In this document: one piece after another, positions 24,928 to 34,621 of the stretch
Position numbering within the stretch: position 1 is the stretch's first letter
Layout: each line of letters starts with the position of its first letter
Source of the DNA: Rhodoblastus acidophilus
GTDB lineage: Bacteria; Pseudomonadota; Alphaproteobacteria; Rhizobiales; Beijerinckiaceae
Direction of reading: 5' to 3'
Assembly (NCBI RefSeq): GCF_025961575.1
Contig: NZ_JAOQNX010000030.1
Coordinates: 1-64,000, forward strand
Length of the DNA: 64,000 nucleotides
Made by a program: the position numbers and the translations under genes
The notes under the pieces: generated by a model
Database searches by the model: none
Told to the model about the DNA's origin: nothing
The model's input: the letters and a program-made list of their open reading frames with translations, nothing else

Positions 24928-26961
24928 ATGGGCGGACTCAGAACTCTGCCTTTCGGCGACACGGTTCAGGACCGGTTTGAGCTTTCCAGTCTCATCGCCT
25001 TTGTGAAGCGCAATGCCCGATGGATCATCGTTTCGGCGGGCGCCGCCCTGATCCTGGGGTTGACCTTCTATGCGCTCGCGCCGGCGCGTTATCGCTCCAT
25101 GGCCGAATTGGTGGTCGACCCTCGCGGCATTCCCATTTCCAGGAGCGACGCGGCGGCGGCCCAGGGCAGCGACGGTCTGTTGCTCGATCTCGAAACCCAG
25201 CGCTATTTCCTGCTGTCGCGGACGGTGCTCGGCGCCGTGGTCGACAGCGAGCATCTCGACAGCGACCCACGCTTCCTGCCGCCGGGGCGCATCCGGGCGC
25301 TGTTCGGCCTGAAGCTGACGCCGGAGGAGCGCAGAGAGGCGGCGATCACTCAATTGAGCAACGCGGTCGAAGTCTCCCGGGGCGAACGCGCCTATATTCT
25401 CGACGTGATCGTGACCACGGGCAACCCCGAGCTTTCCGCGCGCATCGCCAACGCCATCGCGCGCACATTCCTAGAAAAGCAGAATATCTCGCGCAACCAG
25501 GCGGCGCAGCGCGCGAGCCAGGCGCTCGTCGAGCAGGCGGACCAGCTGGCCGAAAAAATCCGGAAAGCGGAAGCCCAGGTGACCCGCTTCAAAGCCGACC
25601 ATGATCTTTCGACCTTCGATGGCCGACTGACCATCGAGCAACAGATCAGCGACGCCAATCACCAACTCGGCCTTGCCCGAACGCAAGCCGCCGATCGGCT
25701 GGCCTATTACGAGGAAGTGAAACGTGTCGAGAAGTCGTCGGGCGACGCCTATTCCTTGACGGGCGCCGCACTATCGCCGGTCTTGACCAGTTTGCGCACG
25801 CAATACGCCGCCTTGCTGCAGCGGAAAGACGCCTCCGACGCCCAATATGGACCGCGGCATCCCAGCGCCATCGAATTACGCCAGCAGATCAAGGGGATGC
25901 AAGTTCAAATCCAGCAGGAGATCGCCCACGTCGTGCAGAATGCCTCCAGCGCTTATCGCCAGGCCAAGAACAAGGAAGACGCCCTGCACGCGGTCCTCAC
26001 CAAGCTGGAGGACAAGTCCTATGAAATGCGGGACGCCGTCGTCGAGTTGAACGCGCTCACGCGCAATCTTGATACGTACCGGACCCTCTACGAGTCGCTG
26101 GTTTCCCGCGCCAAGGAGCTCGACGAGAAACAAAAGGTCAATGATTCCACCTCGACCATCATCAGCGAGGCCGTGCCCAATCCCAAGACGTCGGGACCGT
26201 CCTTGCTGCTGATCCTGGGCGGCGCGCTGATTTTCGGCATTGGCGTCGGCTCCGCCCTGGGCTATGCGCGCGACCTCTACGGCGCCGGCGCCGGCGGCTC
26301 GGAAGCGGGCGTCGATCGATTGCTCAGCGTTCCCGTGCTCGCCGAACTGTCGCCGGCGATGCTGGAGGAGGGGGACGGGCCACCCGGCCAGAGGCTTGCG
26401 CGCCAGATGCGCCGCATCCTCGCGCCGCTGATCGACTCGCTGTCGCCGGAGCGGCCGCGCGTCATTCTGATCTGGGGGCTCGAGCACGATCCGCGCCGGA
26501 CGCAGTTCGCCTTCGATCTCGCCGCGACGGCTTGCGTTGACGGCCAGCGCGTGACCTTGGTCGACGGCGATCTCGATTCCAGCGCGGCCATGGAAGATTG
26601 GCGGCTGAAAAAGGAACGCCTGACCGGCGACGCTCACGGCCCCGATCACGCCGACGCGCCCGACGGACTTGCGCTCGCGTCTCTTCGCATGACCAAGGGG
26701 CTGTTCCGCCGCGGGCCGAGCGCCCGGCAGATCCGCGCCGCGCTCGCGCCCCATCTCGAGGGCGATGCGCAGCTCGTCCTGATCAGCGCCGCCACGGCCT
26801 CCTTCGCCCTGCCTTATGCGGGCCTGGCCGACGCGATCGTGCTGCTGCTCGACGGCGCCACGGTGCAGCCGCGCTCCCTGGTCGATCTGTCCAGGGCGTT
26901 CAGCCCGGAGGTCGAGAAGATCGCGGGAACCGTGATCGTGCGGGAGGCCCTGCGCGCATGA
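24928..26961 (+). CDS. gumC: GumC/Wzz-type polysaccharide co-polymerase with degenerate kinase domain
   Basis: 677 residues. Two membrane spans (about 32-53 and 418-442) flank a long periplasmic coiled coil, as in polysaccharide co-polymerases that set chain length and contact the outer-membrane exporter. The cytoplasmic C-terminal region (about 470-677) has the fold order of a bacterial tyrosine kinase, but Walker A is replaced by IWGLEHDPRRTQ. A Walker A'-like VDGDLDSS remains, and there is no C-terminal Tyr cluster. It is therefore a likely pseudo-kinase. Coupled by ATGA overlap to the polymerase gene. An outer-membrane export protein (GumB) is not in the window. Confidence 0.82.
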   Translation: MGGLRTLPFGDTVQDRFELSSLIAFVKRNARWIIVSAGAALILGLTFYALAPARYRSMAELVVDPRGIPISRSDAAAAQGSDGLLLDLETQRYFLLSRTVLGAVVDSEHLDSDPRFLPPGRIRALFGLKLTPEERREAAITQLSNAVEVSRGERAYILDVIVTTGNPELSARIANAIARTFLEKQNISRNQAAQRASQALVEQADQLAEKIRKAEAQVTRFKADHDLSTFDGRLTIEQQISDANHQLGLARTQAADRLAYYEEVKRVEKSSGDAYSLTGAALSPVLTSLRTQYAALLQRKDASDAQYGPRHPSAIELRQQIKGMQVQIQQEIAHVVQNASSAYRQAKNKEDALHAVLTKLEDKSYEMRDAVVELNALTRNLDTYRTLYESLVSRAKELDEKQKVNDSTSTIISEAVPNPKTSGPSLLLILGGALIFGIGVGSALGYARDLYGAGAGGSEAGVDRLLSVPVLAELSPAMLEEGDGPPGQRLARQMRRILAPLIDSLSPERPRVILIWGLEHDPRRTQFAFDLAATACVDGQRVTLVDGDLDSSAAMEDWRLKKERLTGDAHGPDHADAPDGLALASLRMTKGLFRRGPSARQIRAALAPHLEGDAQLVLISAATASFALPYAGLADAIVLLLDGATVQPRSLVDLSRAFSPEVEKIAGTVIVREALRA

Positions 26962-28250
26962 CCGTCGCGGCCGGCGAAGCTTCGCAACTGGCGGAGCCGG
27001 CGAAGGCGGCGCCCGCCGCTTTGTTCGCCGCCGCTCTGGTCGTCGCCTCGCTGTGCTTCAATTTCGTTCTGTGTTTCGTCAATACGAAGCTGTTCAGCGT
27101 CAACGCCGGGCTCGTCATGGGCGCCGAAGTCATGCTGATCGGCTCCGCATTGCTCCTGGTGTTGCGCGACAACCCGCCGCTCTATGCGGTGCTCGCCGCC
27201 TATTTGTCCTACTCTGTCTTTCTCGCCTCCATGCAGGGCGCTTTCGACATGAAGTCGGTTCGCGACGTGCTGATTCCGATCGTTTTCGTCTTTGTCGGAC
27301 GGCGGCTTGGCGACCCCGCGATGGGCGACCGTCTGGTCGCGATCTGCGTCTGGATCGTGCTCCTGGTCGGCTTGTGCGAATTCTTCTTCCTCACCCAATA
27401 TCTAAAATTCATCGACATTTTCGCCTATTATGTGTCGCGCGGCACCGTCAACGCGGCCGCCTCGGACACGACGGGAACCCATCTTTTCGCCAGCGGCATT
27501 CGTCCGGAGGGCCGCAGCCTGTTGCCGTTTCTCGGCGACCATCGCGTGTCCTCGGTGTTTCTTGAGCCGGTGTCCGTCGGAAATTTCGGGGCCATCGCCT
27601 TTTCCTGGACGGTCCTGCGCAATTTCAGGCGTCCGCTGGCGATGCTGGCGAAATTGCTGCCGGTGGTCGCGATCTTTGTGCTGGCCGACGCGCGCTTTGG
27701 CTTGATGGTGTCGCTGAGCTGCTTCGTGGTTTTTCCCGCCGCGAAATATATCGGGCGCGTTCCCATGCTGCTCGCGCCGTTTTTCGCGCTGTGGCTTCTG
27801 GCGATCGTCGGAATTCTCAACGAGAACACGCCCTGGGACAACGGTCTGGGCGGCCGCTTGCTGGTGTCCGGTCAGATGTTGTCGGGGCTCGACCTGTCGG
27901 AGGTCCTGGCCTTCGTGCCGGTGACGCGCTTCGTCTCGGATTCCGGCTATACTTATTTGCTGACGAAAACCGGCTTGATCGGGGTCGTCGGACTCTGGGG
28001 CCTGTTCGTCCTCTATCCCGCCAAAAATGACGAGGAATGGCGCTTTCGCGTCTTCGTCGCCGTCTACATCCTGGCGCTGCTGACCATCAGCAACTCGCTC
28101 TACTCGCTGAAGACGGCCGGGTTGCTCTGGTATCTCGTCGGATGCGTCGCGTCACAGCCGGCGTTGCGCGCCGCGGCCCCCGACGGCGCCGGCCGGCGCG
28201 CCGACGCGCCCGCGTCCTGGGGCGCGCATTTCAGTCATCAGGGCCGCTGA
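26958..28250 (+). CDS. gumE: GumE-like Wzy polysaccharide polymerase
   Basis: 430 residues with about 10 membrane spans and a large periplasmic loop (about 160-200, RGTVNAAASDTTGTHLFASG and RPEGRSLLPF). Layout and position after gumC match xanthan polymerase GumE, which joins lipid-linked repeat units in the periplasm. The start is the ATG overlapping the gumC stop; the longer open frame upstream is antisense-like GC sequence. The last 20 bp overlap the convergent RND permease gene. Confidence 0.75.
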   Translation: MTVAAGEASQLAEPAKAAPAALFAAALVVASLCFNFVLCFVNTKLFSVNAGLVMGAEVMLIGSALLLVLRDNPPLYAVLAAYLSYSVFLASMQGAFDMKSVRDVLIPIVFVFVGRRLGDPAMGDRLVAICVWIVLLVGLCEFFFLTQYLKFIDIFAYYVSRGTVNAAASDTTGTHLFASGIRPEGRSLLPFLGDHRVSSVFLEPVSVGNFGAIAFSWTVLRNFRRPLAMLAKLLPVVAIFVLADARFGLMVSLSCFVVFPAAKYIGRVPMLLAPFFALWLLAIVGILNENTPWDNGLGGRLLVSGQMLSGLDLSEVLAFVPVTRFVSDSGYTYLLTKTGLIGVVGLWGLFVLYPAKNDEEWRFRVFVAVYILALLTISNSLYSLKTAGLLWYLVGCVASQPALRAAAPDGAGRRADAPASWGAHFSHQGR

Positions 28251-31200
28251 CGGCGCGCGCCGGTTGCGTCTGGGGAGGCGCGGGGGCCTGATCGGCGTCG
28301 GCGTCCTGGATTCTCAGCAGGCGCTTGAGCAGATCGGTCAGATTCGCCACCGCCAGGAAGGTGGCGGGGACGAAAATCAGCGACAGCAGCGTCGAGAAGA
28401 TCAAACCGCCGATCACAGCGATCGCCATGGGCGAGCGGAACTCGCCGCCGATGCCGAAGGCGAAGGCGCTGGGCAGCATGCCCGCCACCATCGCCACCGT
28501 GGTCATGATGATCGGCCGCACCCGCTTGAGGCTCGCCTGGGCGATCGCCTCGCGTCGGGGGACGCCGCTCTCGATCGCTTCCAGGGCGAACTGGACCACC
28601 ATGATCGCATTTTTGGTGACAATGCCCATCAGCATCAGAATGCCGATCCACACCGGCGTCGTCAGCTGGTTGCCCGACAAGGCGAGCGCCAGCACCGCGC
28701 CGCCGATCGACAGCGGAAGCGAGAACAGGATCGTGATCGGCTGCAGGAAACTGCCGAACAACAGCACCAGCACCGCATAGACCACGATCAGCCCCGCGAT
28801 CATGGCCTGCGAGAATCCGTCCGAGAGCTCGTTGAGGCTTTCCGCGTCGCCCGATTGCCCGACCGTCGTTCCCGGCGGCAGGCTCTTCATCACCGGCAAT
28901 TTGTCAATTTCCGCGAGCACGTCGCCGAGCGCGGCATTGCCGGAGAGGTCCGCGGCGACCGTCGCTTCCCTTCGGCGGTCGGACCGGCTGATGTTCGACG
29001 GCCCCTGGCGGAAATTCAGGTCGGCGATGGCGCCGAGCGCGATGAAATCGTTGCGCCCTCCGGGAATTTGCAGGTTCTTCAGCGTCGTCAGATTGCTGCG
29101 GGACTGGTCGTCGAGCAGCACGCGGATCGGAACCGTGTCAGTCCCGTCGCTGAATCGGGCGAGGGCGGGCCCGACATCGCCGATGGTGGCGACGCGAATC
29201 GATTGGGCCAGGATTTCGGGGGCCACGCCGAGGCGCGCGGCGAGATCGAGGCGCGGCCGGATTTCGATCTCGGGCCGCTCCAGCGTCGTGCCCGAGATCA
29301 CATTGGCGACGCCGGGAATTCGGCGCATCTGGCTGGCGAGCTCGTTGGCGACGTTCACCACATTGCGCGGATCATTGCCCCGCACCACCAGAGACACCGC
29401 GCGCAGGCCGTTTTCATCGACGAAGTAGTGGCGAATGTCCGGAACCTGGCGCAAGCGCCGGCTGATCTCCTGCTCCCGATTGCGCTGGGTGATCTTGCGG
29501 TCGGCTTTCGGCGTGTAGTTGATGATCAGCTGCGCGCGCCGATACTCGATGCCGCCGCCATTGACGAAGACGGTCCGCACCTCCGGCAGCTCCCGAATGA
29601 CGCGGGTGATGTGGTTGGTGACGTCTTCTGTTTCCGACAATTGTGAGCCGGGCGGCAGTTCGACGGCCATCACGGAGCGCGACGTATCCTGAACCGGCAG
29701 GAACCCCTTGGAGAGCAGGCCGATGCTGGCCACCGAGGCGGCAAAGCAGAGCAGCCCGACGACGATGACCAGCGGATACATGCGGATCGATCCATAAACG
29801 AAACGCTTGTAGGCCCGCGCCACCGGCCCGCTCGCCTCCTCTTCGCGGCTCGGACGCGGCCGCATCAGATAGGCGGCGAGCATCGGGGTGACAAAGCGCG
29901 CCGCCAGCAGCGAGAAGAACACCTGGACGGCGACGGTGATGCCGAATTGCTTGAAGAACTGCCCGGCTATGCCCGACATGAAGCTCGCCGGCGTGAAAAT
30001 GGCGATGATCGTCAGGCTGATCGCGATCACCGCGAGCCCGATCTCGTCGGCCGCTTCGCCCGCGGCGATCCGCGCGGACTTTCCGGCGCTCATGTGGCGC
30101 GCGATATTTTCGATTTCGACGATGGAATCGTCGACGATAATGCCGGTGCTGAGCGTGATCGCCAGGAAGCTGACGAGATTGAGCGAGAAGCCCAGCAGGT
30201 CCATCGCCCAGAACGCCGGAAAGATCGACAGGGGCAGAGAAAGCGCGACGATCAACGTGGCGCGGAGGTCGCGCAGGAACAGCCCGACGACCAGCACCGC
30301 GAGGGCGGCGCCTTCGAACAGCGTGTGGATCGCCGCGTCGTAATTGCCGCGTGTGAAATCGACCGAAGTGTCGATCTGGCGCAGATTGAAGTCCGGATGG
30401 TCCGCCCGCAGCGCGTCGACCCGCTTTTGCACCTCCTTGGTCACCACGACATCGCTGGCGCCGGCCGAGCGCTTGATGCCGAGCGCGACCACGGGGGCGC
30501 CGTCCAGTCGGGCGAAATTGCGGCGCTCGCCGATCGCTTCCGAGACATCGCCGAGATCGGCGAGCTGGACCATGCCGCCGCTCGGCAGCGCGAGCATGAC
30601 GCCCCTGAGCTGTTCGACGGTCTGGGCGGAGGCGATGGTGCGCAGCGCCTGGTCGCGGCCGCCGACGTCGGCGCGCCCGCCGGCGACGGTGACATTCGTG
30701 CCGCGCAGCCTTCGGCTGACGTCGATCGCCGTGAGACCGAAGGCTTGCAGGCGATCGGGGTCCAGGGACACGCGGATTTCGCGCGAGACGTCGCCGATCA
30801 GCTCGATCTGCGCGACGCCCTTGATCTCCTGCAGAGACCGTTTGACGTCGCGCATGAAGGCCGAGATCTCGACATTGGTCTTGTTGGGCGAGGACGCCGC
30901 ATAGGTGACGATCGGCAGGCCGACGACATCGACGCGCTGGATCAGCGGGTCTTGCGCGTTTTGCGGGAGTTCCGGCTTGACCCTGGTGACCGCGTCCTTG
31001 ATGTCGTTGAGCGCCCGGTCGGATTGGGTTTCGAGGCGGAACTGGATGGTGGTGATCGACAGGCCGTCCGTGATCGACGACATGATGTGCCGGACGCCCT
31101 CGACACCGGACACCGCGTCTTCGATCGGCCGTGTGACCTGGGTTTCGATCTCGTTTGGAGAGGCGCCGAATTGCGAGACGACCACCGAAATCACGGGAAT

Positions 31201-31329
31201 GTCGGCGTTGGGAAGCCTTGTGATCGGCAGCCGGTTGAAGCTCGTCCAGCCGAGGAACAGCAGGACCAGGGAAAAGACCAGCGACGGAAAGGGTTTGGCG
31301 ATGGCGTAAGAGGAGACCTTGAAACCCAT
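28231..31329 (-). CDS. RND-family efflux permease (HAE1/AcrB-like)
   Basis: 1032 residues with 12 membrane spans and two large periplasmic loops, the normal AcrB-type architecture. TM4 carries the proton-relay Asp pair in GIIVDDSIVEIENI. Starts MGFKVSSYAIAKPFPSLVF. It forms the last gene of a leftward operon: pseudo-caspase/TPR, OmpA-like, adaptor, permease. No TolC-type gene is nearby. Substrate unknown; drugs, solvents or envelope lipids are all possible. Confidence 0.92.
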   Translation of the reverse strand: MGFKVSSYAIAKPFPSLVFSLVLLFLGWTSFNRLPITRLPNADIPVISVVVSQFGASPNEIETQVTRPIEDAVSGVEGVRHIMSSITDGLSITTIQFRLETQSDRALNDIKDAVTRVKPELPQNAQDPLIQRVDVVGLPIVTYAASSPNKTNVEISAFMRDVKRSLQEIKGVAQIELIGDVSREIRVSLDPDRLQAFGLTAIDVSRRLRGTNVTVAGGRADVGGRDQALRTIASAQTVEQLRGVMLALPSGGMVQLADLGDVSEAIGERRNFARLDGAPVVALGIKRSAGASDVVVTKEVQKRVDALRADHPDFNLRQIDTSVDFTRGNYDAAIHTLFEGAALAVLVVGLFLRDLRATLIVALSLPLSIFPAFWAMDLLGFSLNLVSFLAITLSTGIIVDDSIVEIENIARHMSAGKSARIAAGEAADEIGLAVIAISLTIIAIFTPASFMSGIAGQFFKQFGITVAVQVFFSLLAARFVTPMLAAYLMRPRPSREEEASGPVARAYKRFVYGSIRMYPLVIVVGLLCFAASVASIGLLSKGFLPVQDTSRSVMAVELPPGSQLSETEDVTNHITRVIRELPEVRTVFVNGGGIEYRRAQLIINYTPKADRKITQRNREQEISRRLRQVPDIRHYFVDENGLRAVSLVVRGNDPRNVVNVANELASQMRRIPGVANVISGTTLERPEIEIRPRLDLAARLGVAPEILAQSIRVATIGDVGPALARFSDGTDTVPIRVLLDDQSRSNLTTLKNLQIPGGRNDFIALGAIADLNFRQGPSNISRSDRRREATVAADLSGNAALGDVLAEIDKLPVMKSLPPGTTVGQSGDAESLNELSDGFSQAMIAGLIVVYAVLVLLFGSFLQPITILFSLPLSIGGAVLALALSGNQLTTPVWIGILMLMGIVTKNAIMVVQFALEAIESGVPRREAIAQASLKRVRPIIMTTVAMVAGMLPSAFAFGIGGEFRSPMAIAVIGGLIFSTLLSLIFVPATFLAVANLTDLLKRLLRIQDADADQAPAPPQTQPARAVSGPDD

Positions 31330-31376
31330 GGGCGAGCGTCCTCTGCAGTCCCAAAAATTGGACCGATGCTCTCCGC

Positions 31377-32249
31377 CTATTCGAACGCGACGACGCGATC
31401 GCCTGACCGAAGACCATCAAGAATTTCAATGCGGCCCCGGTCCGGCGCGGCGTAGCGCACTTGCCGTTCGACCGGCCCCGATCCGGTGATGACTTTCACA
31501 AAGGCTTTGTCGCGCTTGAACCGAACGGCTGACAGCGGCAGGATCAGGCCACAGCGATCGGCAAGCCGCACATCGGCGCTGACGAACTGCCCCGCCTTCA
31601 GTCCGTCGCCGCGCGGGATCGCGATGCGGGCGTGAGCCATTTGCGTTGCGGGATCGACCACGGACGCCGGCGCCTGCACGACGCCTGAAATCGGCGGCTG
31701 GTCCGGTCGCAGGATCTGGGCGGCGAGCCCCTTCTTGAACCGCAGCGCGTAAAGGCTCGGCACCTCGGCGAAGACGTCGAGATCGGGACCGAGCGCAATT
31801 CGGAATTGCACCGCGTCGGGCGACGGGGAGGGATTGCGGCCGACGATGTCCCCGACCCGGGCGTTGACGACGGTGACAATGCCCTTCACGGGCGAACGCA
31901 AGCTGGTCTGCGCCGGCGCGGCGGGCGGTGGGCCTTCGAGCCTTGCGCGCAAAAGCTCCTCGCCCGGTTCGACGCCGTCTCCGGCGTTCACCAGGACTTC
32001 GGTGACGCGATAGCCCGGGCTTTCCAGGCTCGCCCCCGTTTCCGCGCGCGCGACGACGAAGCCCGAAACGCGGATCGACACGTCATAACAGACGCGCTCG
32101 ACGGTGATGACGCTCGGCCTGTCCGCCTCCAATTCGCCGGCGCGGCTCCCCGCCGGCGGCGCGAGAAGCGCAACGCTTGCGAGAAACAGCGCCGCCGCGC
32201 GCCTTTCACGATGGGCGCAGGATTGCGCGCCGCGATCCCCTGTCATCAC
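31377..32249 (-). CDS. RND periplasmic adaptor (membrane-fusion) protein, short form
   Basis: 290 residues with an N-terminal signal region (ALFLASVALLAPPAGSRA). A lipoyl/barrel-sandwich hybrid (VTEVLVNAGDGVEPGEELLRARLEG and SPVKGIVTVVNARVGDIVG) and the beta-barrel domain are present, but the usual coiled-coil hairpin is nearly absent, so it is shorter than AcrA. Shares layout with the lone adaptor at 37278-38138, including a Cys a few residues before the first barrel strand. Its start overlaps the OmpA-like stop, and the permease follows after 47 bases. Confidence 0.82.
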   Translation of the reverse strand: MMTGDRGAQSCAHRERRAAALFLASVALLAPPAGSRAGELEADRPSVITVERVCYDVSIRVSGFVVARAETGASLESPGYRVTEVLVNAGDGVEPGEELLRARLEGPPPAAPAQTSLRSPVKGIVTVVNARVGDIVGRNPSPSPDAVQFRIALGPDLDVFAEVPSLYALRFKKGLAAQILRPDQPPISGVVQAPASVVDPATQMAHARIAIPRGDGLKAGQFVSADVRLADRCGLILPLSAVRFKRDKAFVKVITGSGPVERQVRYAAPDRGRIEILDGLRSGDRVVAFE

Positions 32250-32875
32250 CGCCCCGCGGTTTTCGACATGATGTTCACGACTTCGACCCGCCGGTTCTCC
32301 GCGGCCTCGGGTTGATCCTTGTTCTTCAGGCGCGTCTTGCCATAGCCGACGGTGATGAGATCGGCGGGATTAAGGGCGAAATGCTTGACCAGATAGGTTT
32401 TGACCGCCTGGGCGCGCCGCTCGGACAGCAACAGGTTCGATTGGTTCGAGCCCTTGGCGTCGGTGTGGCCGGCGATCAGGAAGGTGCTGCCCTTCATGTC
32501 CGGACTGCTCAGGGCGCGGCCAAGGGCGTCGGCGAGCTGCACCGAATCGCCCTTGATGACATCCGAATTGTAGCCGAACGCGATCAGGAGATCGCCGGAG
32601 GGCTTGTCGACGATCACCTCGGTCATCTTGTCGCGCTCGGAGGGCGACAGCGCCTGTTGCTTGGTGCGAACCGAGTTGATGAAGCTCTCCTCCCGCTCGA
32701 CCGCCGCGGAGGACGAGGTCGACAGGCTGCGCGTCTTCACCGGCGTCAGCGCCTTGATGATGTCTTCCGTCGTCGTTTGCTGCGCAAAGGCCGGGGCGAC
32801 GAAGGCGCCTGGCATTGACCAAACCGTTGCTGCAATTGCAACGCTCGCCAAGAGACCATGAAAACTCTTACGCAT
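32246..32875 (-). CDS. OmpA-family peptidoglycan-binding protein
   Basis: 209 residues. Signal peptide MRKSFHGLLASVAIAATVW ending PAFAQQ; the ATG at 32875 has a strong SD (GGAGGG), so it is preferred over the ATG at 32920 that overlaps the upstream stop. The C-terminal OmpA domain (about 100-209) has IAGHTDAKGS, LSERRAQAVKTYL and the ENRRVEV ending, which bind diaminopimelate of the wall. It lies between the pseudo-caspase and the RND adaptor genes, so it could tether the complex to peptidoglycan. Confidence 0.88.
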   Translation of the reverse strand: MRKSFHGLLASVAIAATVWSMPGAFVAPAFAQQTTTEDIIKALTPVKTRSLSTSSSAAVEREESFINSVRTKQQALSPSERDKMTEVIVDKPSGDLLIAFGYNSDVIKGDSVQLADALGRALSSPDMKGSTFLIAGHTDAKGSNQSNLLLSERRAQAVKTYLVKHFALNPADLITVGYGKTRLKNKDQPEAAENRRVEVVNIMSKTAGR

Positions 32876-32916
32876 GGAACCCTCCATCTGCCAATTCAGC
32901 TTCATGAATGCGGGTC

Positions 32917-34350
32917 TCATCTCAGCCCGTAGCTGATGTACTCCTGTTCAATGTTCGGATCGATTGCGAGGGCGGCCTGAAAGTCCTTGTCGGCGCCGGC
33001 CTGTTCTCCGGAGCGCAGCTTTGCGATGCCGCGGCCATAGAGCGCGGAGGCAAAGCGATCCTTCATGCGTATGGCTTCGGAATAATCCTGGATCGCGAGC
33101 GTGTATTCGCCCAGCTTGAGATGGATCAGCGCCCGGCTGTCCAAGGTTTCCGCGAAGGTCTTCAGCAACGCGTCGCACGCCGCCGCGGCTTTTTGCAGCT
33201 CGTTGCGAATGGCCCGCAGCCAGCAACTGTTGTTCAGCGCCTTGGGATTGTCGGGTTCGAGCGCCACGACGCGATCGAAGTCGGCGAGCGCCTGCGCGTA
33301 ATCGCCGTGCTGGGCGAGCAGGACGCCGCGATCGAACAGCGATTGCGCGTCGCGCGCATTGGCCGCGATCAGCGAGTCCAACTGGGCCTTGCGTTTCCCT
33401 TCCGCCTCGCTGTAGGGGCGAACCGCGTCCTCCTGGTTGGCCGGCGCCACGGCTTCGACCGGCTTGACGGCGACTGCGGTCGCGGCCGGTCCGTCCGCAA
33501 TCGCGGCCTCGACAACCTGCTTTGACTTTTCCGGCTTTTTCTCGGGCGCGGTCTCGGCTGTCGCCGGAGTTTGGGCTGCGAACGTCGCATTGGGGTCGAA
33601 GCTGACCTTGACCCCGGTTCCGGCAAAAATCGCGGGCGTCGCATGGTTGTCGGACTTTTTCGCCAGCACATCGCGGGCGGCTTCGAAGGCCTGCACCACC
33701 GAGACATTCTGCTTGCGGATCGCCGCGGCGATTTCGGCGCCGAAGGCGTCGCCCTCGCCTGCGGCGCTCGACAGCACCGAACCCGGCCCGATGGAATAGA
33801 CGAACACGTCCTTTTCGGCCGGATTGGCCGGCGCCAGCCCCGCCGAATAGCTGCGGAACCGGCGTTCGAACGGATTGCGTCGCGCCGCATCGAGCAGGAC
33901 CATGCGCTCCCCGACGTGTTTCTCGCCGGCGCGCGCCAGAATGTCGGATATGGCCACGCCGTCGCGCGCCACATCCGATTCCTTCCAGATGCGGGCGTCC
34001 GTCGGAACGATATAGTTCTTGTGATCCACCTGCAGGCCGTAGCCGGCGAAGAAGACGAGCGCCGGCGCGCCCGGGCGGATCGCCGACACAAACCGGTCTA
34101 TGCTCGCTTGCAGGGCGCTCTTGGTCGCGTTGTCGACCTCTTCGACGACATAATTGCGCGCGCGCAACGCATCGCCGATCCTCTTGGCTTCGCCGAGCGG
34201 CGCGGCGAGCGTGTCGTCGCTGTCCGGATAGGTCGAATTCGCCACCAGGAGGGCGACGCCGCGCGGGGCGGTCTCAACGGCCGATAAAGACGCGGGCGCG
34301 AACGACGTCGCCAAGGCGACGAGAGCTCCAAGCGGACGTAAGCTGCGCAT
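32917..34350 (-). CDS. Exported pseudo-caspase (C14 fold without catalytic dyad) with TPR repeats
   Basis: 477 residues with signal peptide (1-24). Residues 29-250 have the caspase/metacaspase fold: GVALLVANSTYPD, the His strand as FFAGYGLQ and the Cys strand as VLLDAARRNPF. The catalytic His is Tyr104 and the Cys is Ala156, so it cannot be a protease. A Pro/Ala/Lys-rich linker (260-320) leads to about four TPR units (340-470; SLFDRGVLLAQHGDYAQALA). First gene of the RND operon, divergent from the intact caspase at 34622. A binding or inhibitory function is likely. Confidence 0.85.
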   Translation of the reverse strand: MRSLRPLGALVALATSFAPASLSAVETAPRGVALLVANSTYPDSDDTLAAPLGEAKRIGDALRARNYVVEEVDNATKSALQASIDRFVSAIRPGAPALVFFAGYGLQVDHKNYIVPTDARIWKESDVARDGVAISDILARAGEKHVGERMVLLDAARRNPFERRFRSYSAGLAPANPAEKDVFVYSIGPGSVLSSAAGEGDAFGAEIAAAIRKQNVSVVQAFEAARDVLAKKSDNHATPAIFAGTGVKVSFDPNATFAAQTPATAETAPEKKPEKSKQVVEAAIADGPAATAVAVKPVEAVAPANQEDAVRPYSEAEGKRKAQLDSLIAANARDAQSLFDRGVLLAQHGDYAQALADFDRVVALEPDNPKALNNSCWLRAIRNELQKAAAACDALLKTFAETLDSRALIHLKLGEYTLAIQDYSEAIRMKDRFASALYGRGIAKLRSGEQAGADKDFQAALAIDPNIEQEYISYGLR

Positions 34351-34621
34351 TTTCGTTGCACCGAGGCGTGACCCACCGGCGTCAGCTTATTGCGCACAAA
34401 AGTAGTTGTCTAGAATATCTTTGTGACGCCTATTGCGGAAACGCTGGTTTAAGCTTCTGAATTGGCGGAAAAAATTTCATTTTATTGTCTCTGGCACCGC
34501 GAACCGGGCTTCATCTTTTGTCGGCGTTGATGACGCGGTAGTAACCGCGCTTTTCCGCGCGCCGATTTGGGTGTATTTTACCCACGCAATTGATTGAGCG
34601 CTTTCAGGCAGAAGCCGTCCG
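34351..34621. promoter_or_regulatory. Divergent promoter region of the two caspase-family genes
   Basis: 271 bp between the pseudo-caspase operon and the intact caspase gene, more AT-rich than its flanks. A palindrome CGCGGT-AGTA-ACCGCG sits at 34534-34549, about 72 bases before the caspase start, followed by CTTTTCC. It may be an operator or a small hairpin. No gene is seen. Confidence 0.4.
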
